Source: Cololabis saira (taxonomy: Eukaryota; Chordata; Actinopteri; Beloniformes; Belonidae). From it: 64,000 nt of DNA. The notes beneath the pieces were generated by a model. It was not told the DNA's origin. It did not search any database and worked only from the letters and a program-made list of their open reading frames with translations. The position numbers and the translations under genes were made by a program. The stretch is taken from positions 12,773,125 to 12,837,124 of the forward strand of contig NC_084599.1 in NCBI RefSeq assembly GCF_033807715.1, read 5' to 3'. This document shows, piece by piece, positions 41,463-55,037 of the stretch; within the stretch, counting starts at the first letter, position 1; the number at the start of each line of letters is the position of its first letter.

Positions 41463-41587
41463 TAAAGCCGGATTTATGGTTCCGCGTTATATCGACGGCG
41501 TAGGGTTACGCGGCGACGCGCAGGGTACGTTGCGCATCGCCGCGTAGGCTCTGCGTCGGTGTAACGCAGAACCATAAATCAGCCTTA
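41463..41587. mobile_element. PIF/Harbinger-type MITE, 125 bp, palindromic
   Basis: The left end, TAA then AGCCGGATTTATGG, and the right end, CCATAAATCAGCCT then TAA, give long inverted repeats flanked by the TAA duplication typical of PIF/Harbinger elements. The interior (GCGTTATATCGACGGCGTAG and its approximate complement) makes the whole unit foldable. It lies about 105 bp upstream of the mir-9 hairpin in the direction of transcription. The same family recurs at 17408, 47970, 58621 and 60999. Confidence 0.88.
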
Positions 41588-44308
<2,721 letters not shown>

Positions 44309-44309
44309 A

Positions 44310-44325
44310 GTACACACACACACAC

Positions 44326-44359
<34 letters not shown>

Positions 44360-44375
44360 GTGTGTGTGTGTGTAC
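44310..44375. repeat. 66-bp perfect palindrome of CA, AT and TG tracts
   Basis: GTACACAC and the CA units, then TTATAT, an AT core, ATATAA, and the TG units ending GTGTAC: the left and right arms are exact reverse complements. It is followed by (TG)n to 44400. Confidence 0.95.
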
Positions 44376-44503
44376 GTGTGTGTGTGTGTGTGTGTGTGTG
44401 ATCTGAGAGAGAGAAACGACATGCCTTTCTTACAGTTAAATTACTTGTGCCTCAAACGGAGGTAATTTGTTGCTAACATTGTTTGATTTTATGTAATGTA
44501 ACC

Positions 44504-44607
<104 letters not shown>

Positions 44608-44617
44608 CTCTCTCGAA

Positions 44618-44642
44618 CTGTACATTAACTGTTAATGTACAG
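44618..44642. repeat. 25-bp perfect inverted repeat
   Basis: CTGTACATTAAC, a single T, then GTTAATGTACAG. The arms are 12 bases, fully complementary. There is no run of T after it. Confidence 0.95.
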
Positions 44643-44780
44643 CTATACACTAATCGAGCTCTTCCTCTCATCAGTCTCACGTTTATTCATCTGAGCACGC
44701 CTCCTGACTACGTCACGTCCTGCCATACTTAAAACATTTAAGATGTCCCAGAAACAAAACTCCAACCCCTTACAATGTTT

Positions 44781-44821
44781 ATTCTATTCTATTCTATTCT
44801 ATTCTATTCTACTCTATTCTA
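44781..44821. repeat. (ATTCT)n microsatellite
   Basis: About eight pentanucleotide units, with one ACTCT variant near the end. Confidence 0.95.
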
Positions 44822-45092
44822 TAGTGAGTTTACTTTTCTTCTTTGCTAATCCCCATACCCCGAATATTCAAATAAAAATGTCCCCCTATATTTGTTATGC
44901 TGTTTGCTAAACTCAAGAATATCAGACAGAAAATTAAAGAAACCCTTTTGTCCCTCTTTTTCAAAACCTACATGAGGCAAAGACGTAAAGGGACATCCAA
45001 TTACAGTGTTTAAGTCTATAGTGTTTTAATATATTAAAAGAAAGATGTAGTGATTTTAAATTTAGAAAAAAATCAAACACACGCACAAAAAA

Positions 45093-45113
45093 GTCGCTGT
45101 CCTTGGTGCTGAA
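45093..45113 (-). promoter_or_regulatory. RE1/NRSE site for REST
   Basis: On the minus strand the two halves read TTCAGCACC, then AA, then GGACAGCGAC. Against the canonical 21-bp RE1 (halves TTCAGCACC and GGACAGCGCC), only the penultimate base and a tolerated central spacer base differ. The spacing is canonical. It lies 3.7 kb upstream of mir-9 in the direction of transcription, in an AT-rich setting where such a motif is very unlikely by chance. REST silences neuronal genes outside neurons, and known mir-9 genes carry RE1 sites. Confidence 0.85.
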
Positions 45114-45735
45114 ACGAACGAACTGAAATTCAGGGTGCTGAAGTGCTGAAGGCGAAAGTAAAAAGGGTGGAATAGTTTGAATATGAATATGCATATCTAA
45201 ATCCACAGAGGTTTTATTAAATGAGAGGAAATAATATATGAAATCTAAAATATCCTAATAAAATTTCTTTTTAAATATAACATATTTATAAATATTTAAT
45301 GGATGATAACGAATGAGTTATGCAACCTAACTTGAATGAGTTTATTTTTCAGTATTGTTTTTTCATTATCACAAAACAATACTTTTTGAACAAAGCTTGA
45401 AGAAGCCCAAGCACGTATGATTCTCTTTTTTTCTTTCCTGTTTTAAACAGAAAAAAGAACAACATCTACATTTAATCGAGCATTGTATTTACGAGTTGTT
45501 TTTTTAACCATAATTTACACGTGAAATAATTGAGATTATTGGTGATATTAGTCATTATATTACAGGAAAAACAATTTTCAATGAATTTATGCTAACCCTC
45601 GTAGTACAACATGTCACAGTAGAAGGAATAAATTGTTGTTTTTGTATGTGTGCTTTATTGTGAGGGTAGAAAGTGTAAAGATTTAGTTCGGCCACAGGAG
45701 CATAATTAAAATTAGGCCTACACCTGTTGAACGGT

Positions 45736-45898
<163 letters not shown>

Positions 45899-46279
45899 CG
45901 TCTTTAAATTATTCAAAGTAACGCTCTCGCAAATCTTTTTTCACATAGTTCTATTGTATCTGAGGAATCGGATTTTTCGGATGGGAAATTGTTTAATTTA
46001 ATCTCCATTTTTAAACGTCATTTGGTGTCTAAATCCTGGAAAATTGTAGGCCCGCGTATCCGGTCTTTAGCTTGTGAAAATGTTTTGTAAACATATATTA
46101 ATAACTATTAAAAAATAAATACATGAATTAAAAGAAAAGTAGGGGAAAAGAAAATACAGAAGAAAAATAATTGATGTATAGTATTCCTGAGAAGTTGAAT
46201 ACTCTGTATTGTAGTCAGCTGCGCTGGTCTAATTAATTAATTTCAGACTGATTCTGGAGAAAATGTTCCCACAAGCAAA

Positions 46280-46700
46280 GCGACTAAGAAAAAAAAAGAA
46301 TAATGATAAGAAAAAAAAGTCTCCCAATAAAAGAAAGAAAAAAGTCAACATCAAGTTCAACAACGTGCTGGTGCTCATTAGCATCACAATGCTGTCTGGG
46401 AGCACACAAGTCTTCTTAACAAGAGGCTCTGGCGTCAAGTCCCTCCACCTCCCAGCCGAGGGGACATTTTCCCAGGCTCTGTTAACAATCACACAACTGT
46501 TTGCTTTACAAACGCCAGCTCTGGGGCCACTCAGCTCGCCTCATCAGCGCTCAATGGATCCTGCCGCTAATATGGGACGGAACAGCCGGCTGCCACTCAT
46601 CAGTCTGGCTCTCATCGAATCTGACAGCGCAATTTTCTTTTATTTTAGCTTTCCTGCAATCACTATTCCTCATTATCATTTCTACACGTTTATTTTAAAC
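46280..46700. promoter_or_regulatory. Candidate conserved element
   Basis: Includes GCTCATTAGCATCACAATGC (homeobox plus SOX-like), GGCTCTGTTAACAATCACAC, CCTCATCAGCGCTCAATGG and GCCGCTAATATGGGACGG. The texture is GC-balanced and complex between two AT-rich stretches. A 151-residue open frame at 46263-46718 begins with a Lys run and shows no domain, and frames on other strands cross it. It could be an enhancer or an exon of the mir-9 host transcript. Confidence 0.35.
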
Positions 46701-47099
46701 ATATACTATTTACCTTAACTAAAACCATTAATAATAAAAATGAAAATAATTGGAGTTTTATCAAAGCATCCACATTTTCTATGCCCCCAAGGTTAAAAGC
46801 TGCAATTAAAAGACATCTTATAAACCATACTTACGAGCAATAAATTTAGGGTAAATCCCGCATCTCCGGTTCAAGTCCTCCGACTCGTGTTGCTTACCAG
46901 TCATCTCTGACTAGTAACTTATCTGCAGGAGCCCAAAGTCCAGGGAGAGAAAGCCCAGCGACACTCGTCTTCACTGAGAGTGAGTCTGCACAATTAATTC
47001 ATCCAACAAAGAGATGGATCGGCTATTTTTTTTTTTTTTTTTTGGTTTGTTTTAAATAAAAAACAAACCAACAAAAAACGTTGGGATTGTTTTTTTGTT

Positions 47100-47700
47100 G
47101 CTCTAGTGTTTTTCCTTTTTCTTTAAATCTTCAAGCCATGGGCTGCTGCTGCTGCAGCCAGCATCCTGATCCCGCTTCCCAGCATCTCCTCGCCAGCTCA
47201 GGGTGACAGTAATGAACGAAGGTTTTCTGTCTCTCTCTCAATCCCTTTCTCACGCACACACAAACTCCCCCGCGCACATAGTCTTCCGCCTGCCGGTCTG
47301 TCCGACGTGTATAAATACCCACGCATACGACCAGCGCAAACTCCCGGCTCTCCTTTAGGATGCGGGCTCTCTGCTTCTCCCCTTGATGCTGCGAGCGTGT
47401 GATAGACGTGCAGAGCCACGTGCAGCTGTGAGGCTGCGTGCATGTGGCAGGGCGCAGGAAGGGGTGGAGCAGGGATCCAAAGGACCTCTGGGAGGCAGTT
47501 GCAGCAAACCCACAACCGATTTGGGTGAAAATTACGGCAAAACGCCGAGGGGGTGGATGGATTACTGATGCAGGAAAAAAAGATGCCTCTACTCTCCATT
47601 GTCAGTCCTGTTTTCCTCACGGTCAGCCACACAGAGAAGTGTCGATGGCACTGCACGGAACAGAACACCTGCGCATGTGACCACGAGATCCACGAAACGG
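47100..47700. promoter_or_regulatory. Candidate CpG-containing promoter region
   Basis: A GC-rich block with many CpGs and a good TATA box, GTGTATAAATACCC (47310-47317), which reads as TATTTATA on the other strand. Open frames of 60-156 codons on both strands have no homology. Its position, 6 kb upstream of the mir-9 hairpin, makes it a plausible start for the primary transcript (leftward) or for a divergent one. Confidence 0.35.
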
Positions 47701-47729
47701 CAGCAGCTTAACGAAAATGGCAGATTTTG

Positions 47730-47731
<2 letters not shown>

Positions 47732-47807
<76 letters not shown>
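47732..47807. repeat. (AT)n microsatellite
   Basis: A 76-base uninterrupted tract. Confidence 0.98.
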
Positions 47808-47809
<2 letters not shown>

Positions 47810-47969
47810 GTCTGTAAAAGTCGACTGCACAGGGAACGGCGTGCAGAGAGCAGATCTGAGGTGGAGACGATCAAAGCGCAGCAGCAGCGTGTGCGCGGTG
47901 CTGCTGATGCCGCAGCGTCAGCGTCGTAGGAGCTGATGCTGCTCCTCATCTCCACTGAATCACGCTGCG

Positions 47970-48092
47970 TAAAGCCTGAATTATGGTTCCGCGTTAAATC
48001 GACGCAGATCCTACGGCGTAACGCGCACTGTACGCTGTACCCTACGCCGTAGCTCTGCGTTGGTGTAACGCGGAACCATAAATCAACCTTTA
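47970..48092. mobile_element. PIF/Harbinger-type MITE, about 123 bp
   Basis: TAA then AGCCTGAATTATGGTTCCGC at the left and CGGAACCATAAATCAACCT then TTA at the right: same family and same palindromic design as 41463-41587. The interior (ACGGCGTAACGCGC ... CTACGCCGTAG) is closely related. Confidence 0.88.
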
Positions 48093-48289
48093 CGTCACGT
48101 TCATTCCCCTCCGTGCGTAACGGGGCGCACGCTGGATAATTATGTCAAAAAGTCCTCAGAGGACAATACAAATAAAGAACAAATGTATGAATTGAGTCTA
48201 CGAAAACTAAGAATTCAAACAGCGTTAAAGTAAAAGGTACCGTGGAGAGACAAAGCAGGCTAATATGAAACGAACCCTTCAAATGGACG

Positions 48290-48420
48290 CGGTTGTGTGC
48301 GTGCTGACGTCAGGCGCCAACACAATATTCCATATGTAGCCTATTATCCAATAGGCTTTTTTATGGGATCGGCGGTTTATAACGTGAAGAGTGTCACTTG
48401 CATGCTCATTCTGGCTGGTT
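48290..48420 (+). promoter_or_regulatory. Candidate promoter with CRE, CCAAT and TATA-like boxes
   Basis: A full palindromic CRE, TGACGTCA, lies at 48305-48312. A CCAAT box lies at about 48348 (TATCCAATAGGC), and TATA-like GGTTTATAACG at about 48375. The order suits rightward transcription. Half of it (CATAAAAAAG on the minus strand) could also serve leftward transcription toward mir-9. CREB-type factors bind such CREs. Confidence 0.5.
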
Positions 48421-48582
48421 TGTGTTATATAACACATTGATTTTGCAACATCTCTCCAGCTAATGCCACTCTTATGATTTTTTTTTTTTGTTGCTATTTT
48501 CTATATCAACTTCAAATGAGTCCGAAATTAGAGAAAAAATCACTGAAACAATAGATCTGTATCGGTCAAATAGTCTATGTCC

Positions 48583-48920
<338 letters not shown>

Positions 48921-49170
48921 GTACATACAAGAAATTAAAAAAAAAAAAAGACATGGCTCGTGCAAGTTTCAGTGACTTCATTTTTAGGACACCAAAGTAA
49001 AACGTGTTTGTTTTCAATAGCAGTGGAATAATTGAAGTTGAAACAAATAGGCCCTTACACTCCAAAGTTACAGCCAGAGTTTCCTATTTATTTGATTCAA
49101 GGGGGAAAGAAAGATAAACTCACTAAATAATAAGATGGTTCAAATTATCCGTTCATAGAGCTGCAGTTAT

Positions 49171-49184
49171 GCGACACCTAGTGG
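49171..49184 (-). promoter_or_regulatory. CTCF-like core motif, reverse orientation
   Basis: The minus strand reads CCACTAGGTGTCGC, preceded by CTG. It departs from the CTCF core at one position (T for G). It points toward the forward site at 2176-2190. Sequence from 48921 to 51430 is otherwise AT-rich with no gene seen. Confidence 0.35.
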
Positions 49185-51436
49185 CAGCAGGGTGGTACTG
49201 ACGCTCCACCTGGGCCTGCGCGGACAATGTACGCCATTCGGCCTGAATCTGCAAACTGCGTAAAATACAGAGATTATTTTTATAAATAAGGACATGGGAG
49301 TGATGCAGTATCAAGCTACTGAAGCGCTGCTCGTAGGATCCAGCATTAAACAGAGTTGTATATGCAAACATGTTGAAACAAAATAAAGGGTAGATCAAGT
49401 TGAAACATCTTTGAGGTTTTTGACTTTAGGATATCATTAGTACCAACATCGTCATTGCCTCATTTTGCGTTAAAACCATAGTTAAACCATGAGACGGAGA
49501 TGATGATAATGCAGCAGGAGGTATTAGCTTTGAAAAACAGGCGAACAAAACAAGCCATATCACAAATATATCGTGTTTTACAAAATAGGATCTTCTTAGA
49601 AGCGTGAGGTAAAATAATATTTTACAAATAAAGCAAACATTTTGTTACACAGAGAAGATCTTTAAATAGACAAAGATGAAGAGCTGCTGTGTCCTTTATG
49701 TATGTGGTTTGTGTCGCTGAAGAGCAGCTTATGGAAAAGTAACGTCACAATATCCCAGATAATAGCCTCTAAGAATTAATGGAAAAACTATTAATCTGCA
49801 AAATTGTTTACGTTTATAAGATTTACATTGAAATCCCAGGAAGTAATTCTTTGATATTCACAAAAATGAGACTGGTTTCATTTGCCGAATATTTACAGTT
49901 TATTCTAGCGCAAGTCGCGTGATCTCACATTTCTGCAGAATAAACACATTCATAAATTGTTTTAATGCGTGCGAAAAAAGTATATTAACCGTTGTGATTT
50001 TGCAGGAAAAATAATATAAGTAGGATTTTATTCTGTAAGTTTATGGACATAAGAAAGCATTGGGAAAACAGAAGGAACATTCATTTAAACATGTAAATTC
50101 AAACAATATTTCATTTTTTTAATATTTATAAGTGGAAAACCTAAAGAGATAATTAGACAATTTTCCAAAGGAAAATATATGGTCTAATGTAGGTGTTTCT
50201 CAGTTAAGTTTTTGCTGGAGAATGTTGATTTCTTCTTAAAATAAAGTCATTGACAAAAGCTTGATATTTACATGTTTTATTAAATAAATAAAGGAATAAT
50301 AAGTGACTCTTTGTCACTTATTTGGTGCATACAGGGATATTATTGTATTTAACGTTAAATGTTGGAATAATTATTAAGGATGTTTTCTTCCCTAAAAGAC
50401 AAACATTCCTTACTCCACTTGTACAATTATATAACGTAAAAGTGCATTATTATTTTCTTCTTTGTCTCATAATTAAACCATATCTTATTATTTCAATTAA
50501 GATATTAGGTTAACACATAACTGGACCAAAATCCTGAAAATCCTTGTTTCAAAATGAATCCATCTCCTCCATAAATTTGAATAGCTGACATCATGCATGA
50601 CCACACTGAACCCTGTTGGGTTCAATTGCTAATAACTGACCAATTCAAGTGGCCACTTCTGGGAATTGTTAAGGCCTCTCCTCAAAGAGGCCTGATCTGA
50701 CACAGGGACACGAAAGTGGCAAAGGTCAGACATGAAGACCAACAGGGTGCTAATATTTGCCCTTCACTTTGTCATGCAGCCAAATAAGCACTAAGTAGTG
50801 CAGTTACAGAGAGCTACACTGCTTTAGTACTGCTGAAGAGGAACACTCATGTGCTATTACAAAAGATCTGGATTGTCACGGTCACTGAATTGTCTGACCA
50901 AAATCATTGACAAAATGAGAAGTGCGCCTCAAAACAGCAACAGCAGGTGTCCAGTATGGCTCTCTGAGCTCTCCCACATCTCCAACAGAATTATATGCCA
51001 ATTATATCATTAATAGATGCAGTAATACATGCTTCTGGTTAAAAGAAAGCTAATCATAAACCACTCAGAGTAAAATGTATCCCTTTTTGGTTTTTAAAAA
51101 TCTTGACACATTTCCATCAATGCATTGTTTTCACATGCAGCAAAACATCAGCTTTATCAGTTAGATCCCCAAACAGGTGAGAATTGAACATTTTTGGTCG
51201 GTCTGCCAGTAAGCATGTCAGAAGCAGCCACACTGTAAAATCAAGCTGGCCCCGGACAACTCAAATCTAAAGGCTTTCAAGATAACATCACTCAGCTGTT
51301 GGCAAGATTCCTCAAAAGCAAAGCAACAAAACTGCTCCCCCATGCATCCACCAAATGACTCATGCAAACTTAGAAGTGGAAGCGAGAACCAGCTGTCAAT
51401 AATCAAATATCTACTATACAGGACACAGAACAGGAA

Positions 51437-51523
<87 letters not shown>
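51437..51523. repeat. (AAT)n microsatellite
   Basis: About 29 uninterrupted trinucleotide units. The poly-Asn frame over it is an artefact. Confidence 0.98.
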
Positions 51524-51528
<5 letters not shown>

Positions 51529-51719
51529 CTCTTTTGTTATGTTTTTAAAAAGTACGGAAAAAACATCACTTCAATGCAATAGAAATTTTGCAACAAATCC
51601 AGCGCCATGAACTCACGTCTCAGCTGCTGCTCTGACTCGCGTTCCTCTGACTGCAGGGGAGATGCTGGTCCTTTACCCGCCACGTGAAAACAGAGTGAGG
51701 GCCTCTCTGTTTTCCTTGC

Positions 51720-52010
51720 TTAATTGCCAGCAGGCTGAATTTTATGCAAATGAGCACTGACATCAGTCCCGCCAGCTTCCTTTGTATAAAGAAGCGGAGC
51801 AAAGGGCTCGTCGCGCCTCTTTTCCCAGCCGGCTCCGTCAGCCAAGTTCAAGCGCAGCGCCGCGATTGTCATTGAAAATATGGGAATGCGCACAAAACAA
51901 TTAACAGGGGAGGGGAGGGGGCTGCAAATGCATTCCGATTGGAGAGGGAATCTCTCGGAATGTGATTACTAATTGAAACTGAATGAAAACTTCAAGCACT
52001 TTATTGAAAA
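51720..52010 (+). promoter_or_regulatory. Candidate octamer/TATA promoter or enhancer
   Basis: A perfect octamer, ATGCAAAT (51744-51751), is followed 33 bases on by TATAAA (51785-51790) and then GC-richer sequence (GGGCTCGTCGCGCCTC) where a start would fall, near 51812. Downstream are GATTGTCATTGAAAATATGG, AAAACAATTAACAG and TGATTACTAATTGAAACTG, dense in SOX and homeobox-like cores. A second octamer-like CTGCAAATGCATTCC lies near 51921. No reading frame follows, so if it is a promoter its product would be non-coding. Confidence 0.45.
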
Positions 52011-52887
52011 AAAAAAGACCTCGGAAAAAATGAAGTGAGTCCGAGAAACATGAAGAATGTATAAGATCTAAAATAAATGGTGTCATGACGAGACACTGGC
52101 TGGTGTCTAAATTTTCGTAAATGTATCACCAGATGGGTTTAAAACCAACAGTAAACGGGCATCACCCATGTGTGTGCGTGAATGATCCGGATCATCTCTG
52201 TTACGAGTGACCGTCTTATGTGCGTAATTGCATTCACATTGTGCGGCCATTCGTGTCGTCGAAAATCCACGATCTGTGTGACGACGAGAGTCACAGTTTA
52301 TAGACACTCACAGCTCAGACAGGCGGGGCTGTATGTAAACTAGAGTCTGGGTGTGGAAATGAGTGAACTAAAACACACAGGAAAATCCGAGGCCGCTCTG
52401 TTGAGCGTTTAAAGGCCGCTGGAGAGACGAGTGTGTGCGTCTTAGTGCTATGTTACTGTACTTAGAAGAACAGATTCATCTGAACTGAACAGCACTGACA
52501 GATTTTTTTTTTTTTTTACTTTCAACACCATGTTGAGCGACAGTGACTGTATCTGACGCGTGTGCGTTAATAACTGAGGGTTTTCCAGGCTCAGTTTCTA
52601 GGAGGAGTACAGGCGTGTATCAGTGATGGCTTCATCACATCAACTTCAGTTGCAGGCGCTGCCTGTCTTGTGTTTGCTGGCTCTCTGCCACATATCATAC
52701 CTAGGTGGCCGTTAAGAACAATTCCAGCACCTGCTTTGTGCAAACAACAAAAAACCCAAACCTGAAGGTCTGCCAAGATTTTTTACACTCTGGAGGTCCC
52801 GGATTTAATTTAGCTTTCGGGTGACCTATAAATGGTGCAATTATGCAAGTAGTCTACTCTTTAAGTATAAATTACAACTAGTAAGTG

Positions 52888-52925
52888 AATAAATAAATAA
52901 ATAAATAAATAAATAAACAAACAAA

Positions 52926-52964
<39 letters not shown>
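52888..52964. repeat. (AAAT)n microsatellite
   Basis: About 19 tetranucleotide units with one AAAC pair. Confidence 0.97.
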
Positions 52965-52965
<1 letters not shown>

Positions 52966-53399
52966 GCAATATAAAGTCAGGCTTATAATGAGTGCATGAT
53001 TTGCTTGATCAGAAAAAGAAAAAAACAAAGCTATAGTCAAATTTGGCACTTGATTTTATTTGTTTATCGCCCAGTGCTGATCCTGCTAAAATCACCTTCA
53101 AAGGCTTTTTTTCATCTCTCTTCACATCTTTAGATGAAACTGTTAATTAACAGTCAGGAGTCTCACTCCAGTTCTACGAATCCCTGTGAAAACACAGATC
53201 TGGGCCTGTATGGTTCCCAAAGATGTTCCTGCACACACTGCAGAGAGGACAGCAGTTATGGCAGTAAAATTGAGTCACACATGGGGTGTAAAATAACCAG
53301 TGGTTCTGCTGGTTGTTTTCGGGAGGGAGGGAGGGAGGGGGGGGGGGGGTCCTTTGATTTGCTGCCATTGCAACATTTGCATATATTCAAATAAGACAT

Positions 53400-53790
53400 G
53401 AATGGCATGCATGGGGGCTAACAAAGAAGAGCCAATGGGTGGGCTGCGTCCCCGCTGAGGGCTCAGAGGCAGTGGTCGGTATCCCAGCAGCACCCTCACA
53501 GAAAACACAGGGAAGTGGTGTGGGAACCGAGAGGCCCCCCGAGCTGAGCCCAGGGAGGGGAGCCACTTGTAGCCAGTAGGGGATTTGCATTTTAGTTGTG
53601 TCCATTTTCCCCTGTAATTTCTGCCCTGGCTCTTCAATCACAGATGGCGAAAATGGAAGAGGGATTAGCATGTGTGTCGAAGATGATAATGATGGAGGCG
53701 CTTTCTCTCTTTTTTTTCTCGTCACCCAGGCAGAGCCATTTCTTCTATTAGTGTGACTGACATGTTAATGGCTGGCATGTTGAGCAAATG
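53400..53790. promoter_or_regulatory. Candidate conserved element
   Basis: GGGGATTTGCATTTTAGTTG (octamer), GAGGGATTAGCATGTG, GATGATAATGATGGAGG and GACATGTTAATGGCTGGC sit in a block with no transposon signature. A G run at 53335-53349 borders it. Open frames are overlapping and lack homology. Confidence 0.3.
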
Positions 53791-54041
53791 TGAAGAACAT
53801 TTACATTATTTTTTTCTCATATTCTTTTGTTTGTCACCTATACCAAAAGCTGATATAGAAAAAAAAAACAAAAAAAAACACATTAGTTAAGGTGAGGATG
53901 ATGGTTTAGCTGGTGATGCTGCGAGTTATGTATAAAAAAAAAGGAAAAGAAAAAAACAGCTCTAACTGCTTTTATTGGCCACAACAGCCTGCATCTTAAA
54001 GAAAAAAAGGTTATTTATTTATCAAAATTAACATGCAAAAG

Positions 54042-54384
54042 AGGGCAGCACAGTGGCTTAGTGGTTAGCACTGTATCCTCACCGTGAGAAGGTTCCCGGT
54101 TTGACTCCCAGGCCCGGTGGGAGTCTTTCTGTGTAGAGTTTGTTCTCCCCGTGGTTGTGTGGGTTCCTTCCGGGTACTCTGGCTTCCTCCCACAGTCCAA
54201 AAACATGCCTAGTAGGTTAATTGGTGATTCTAAATTGCCTTGTAGGTGTGAGTATGTCTGGTTGTGTGTATATATGTGGCCCTGCGATAGACTGGCGACC
54301 TGGGGTTTATCCCTGTGCCTGTGATGAGATAGGCTCCAGCAGAACCCTGTGACCCTGCAAAGGATATAGAAAATGGATGGATGG
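54042..54384 (+). mobile_element. tRNA-derived SINE, near complete, with 12-bp TSD
   Basis: The head carries a tRNA A box (CAGTGGCTTAGTGGTTAGC) and, about 35 bases on, a B box (GGTTCCCGGTTTGACTCCC). The body has GTTCTCCCCGTGG, CTTCCTCCCACAGTCCAAA and GGTTAATTGGTGATTCTAAA, and the tail ends GGATGGATGG. The insertion is bounded by AACATGCAAAAG at 54030-54041 and again at 54385-54396, an exact 12-bp target duplication. This is a very common teleost repeat; a truncated copy of its tail lies at 60605-60695. The internal Pol III promoter is recognisable, though drifted. Confidence 0.9.
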
Positions 54385-54870
54385 AACATGCAAAAGTAAG
54401 ATTTTACTTAAAAATGCGAAGCCTCTTTTCCAGAATCTCCTAAACTCATAGCCGTCAATGACTCGTGAAAATACAACAGCCAAACAAGGTTCAATATCAA
54501 GCTAAAAGACTAATTTCAGAGTATTTAAGTTTAAGGATGTTTGTCTGGCAGCGAGGCCGCTTCACTGCACCAAGATCCATTTCATCAAATTCACAGCCCT
54601 CGCTGAAACAGGAAGCATCTAGTGCCCAAATTCACAGGGCAAAGGATCAGTCACATCGTCAGCAGAAGGGGGTGCCTCCAATTAGCAAGAAGAGGGAATT
54701 TGATCAACTTAATGGACCACACAAATAACATGGGAACACATGCTAAATACAGATTTGAATGCCGGAAAGGATTTTCCTCAGAAGCCGTGTTGTAAATACT
54801 TTGCACTGTTGGAGGCGCAGGGGGCCTCTGCTTTACAAAGCATGAGCTGACATTATAATGCATGTACAGG

Positions 54871-54872
<2 letters not shown>

Positions 54873-54926
<54 letters not shown>

Positions 54927-54937
54927 TGTGTGTGTGT

Positions 54938-55036
<99 letters not shown>

Positions 55037-55037
55037 T
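54873..55037. repeat. (TG)n microsatellite, 165 bp
   Basis: A long TG tract with three TATG interruptions. Confidence 0.98.

Noticed and set aside
46263..46718. 151-residue open frame over a candidate element
   Set aside because: Begins with a Lys-rich low-complexity stretch. The rest has no domain and competes with other frames, so an enhancer or non-coding exon is more likely.
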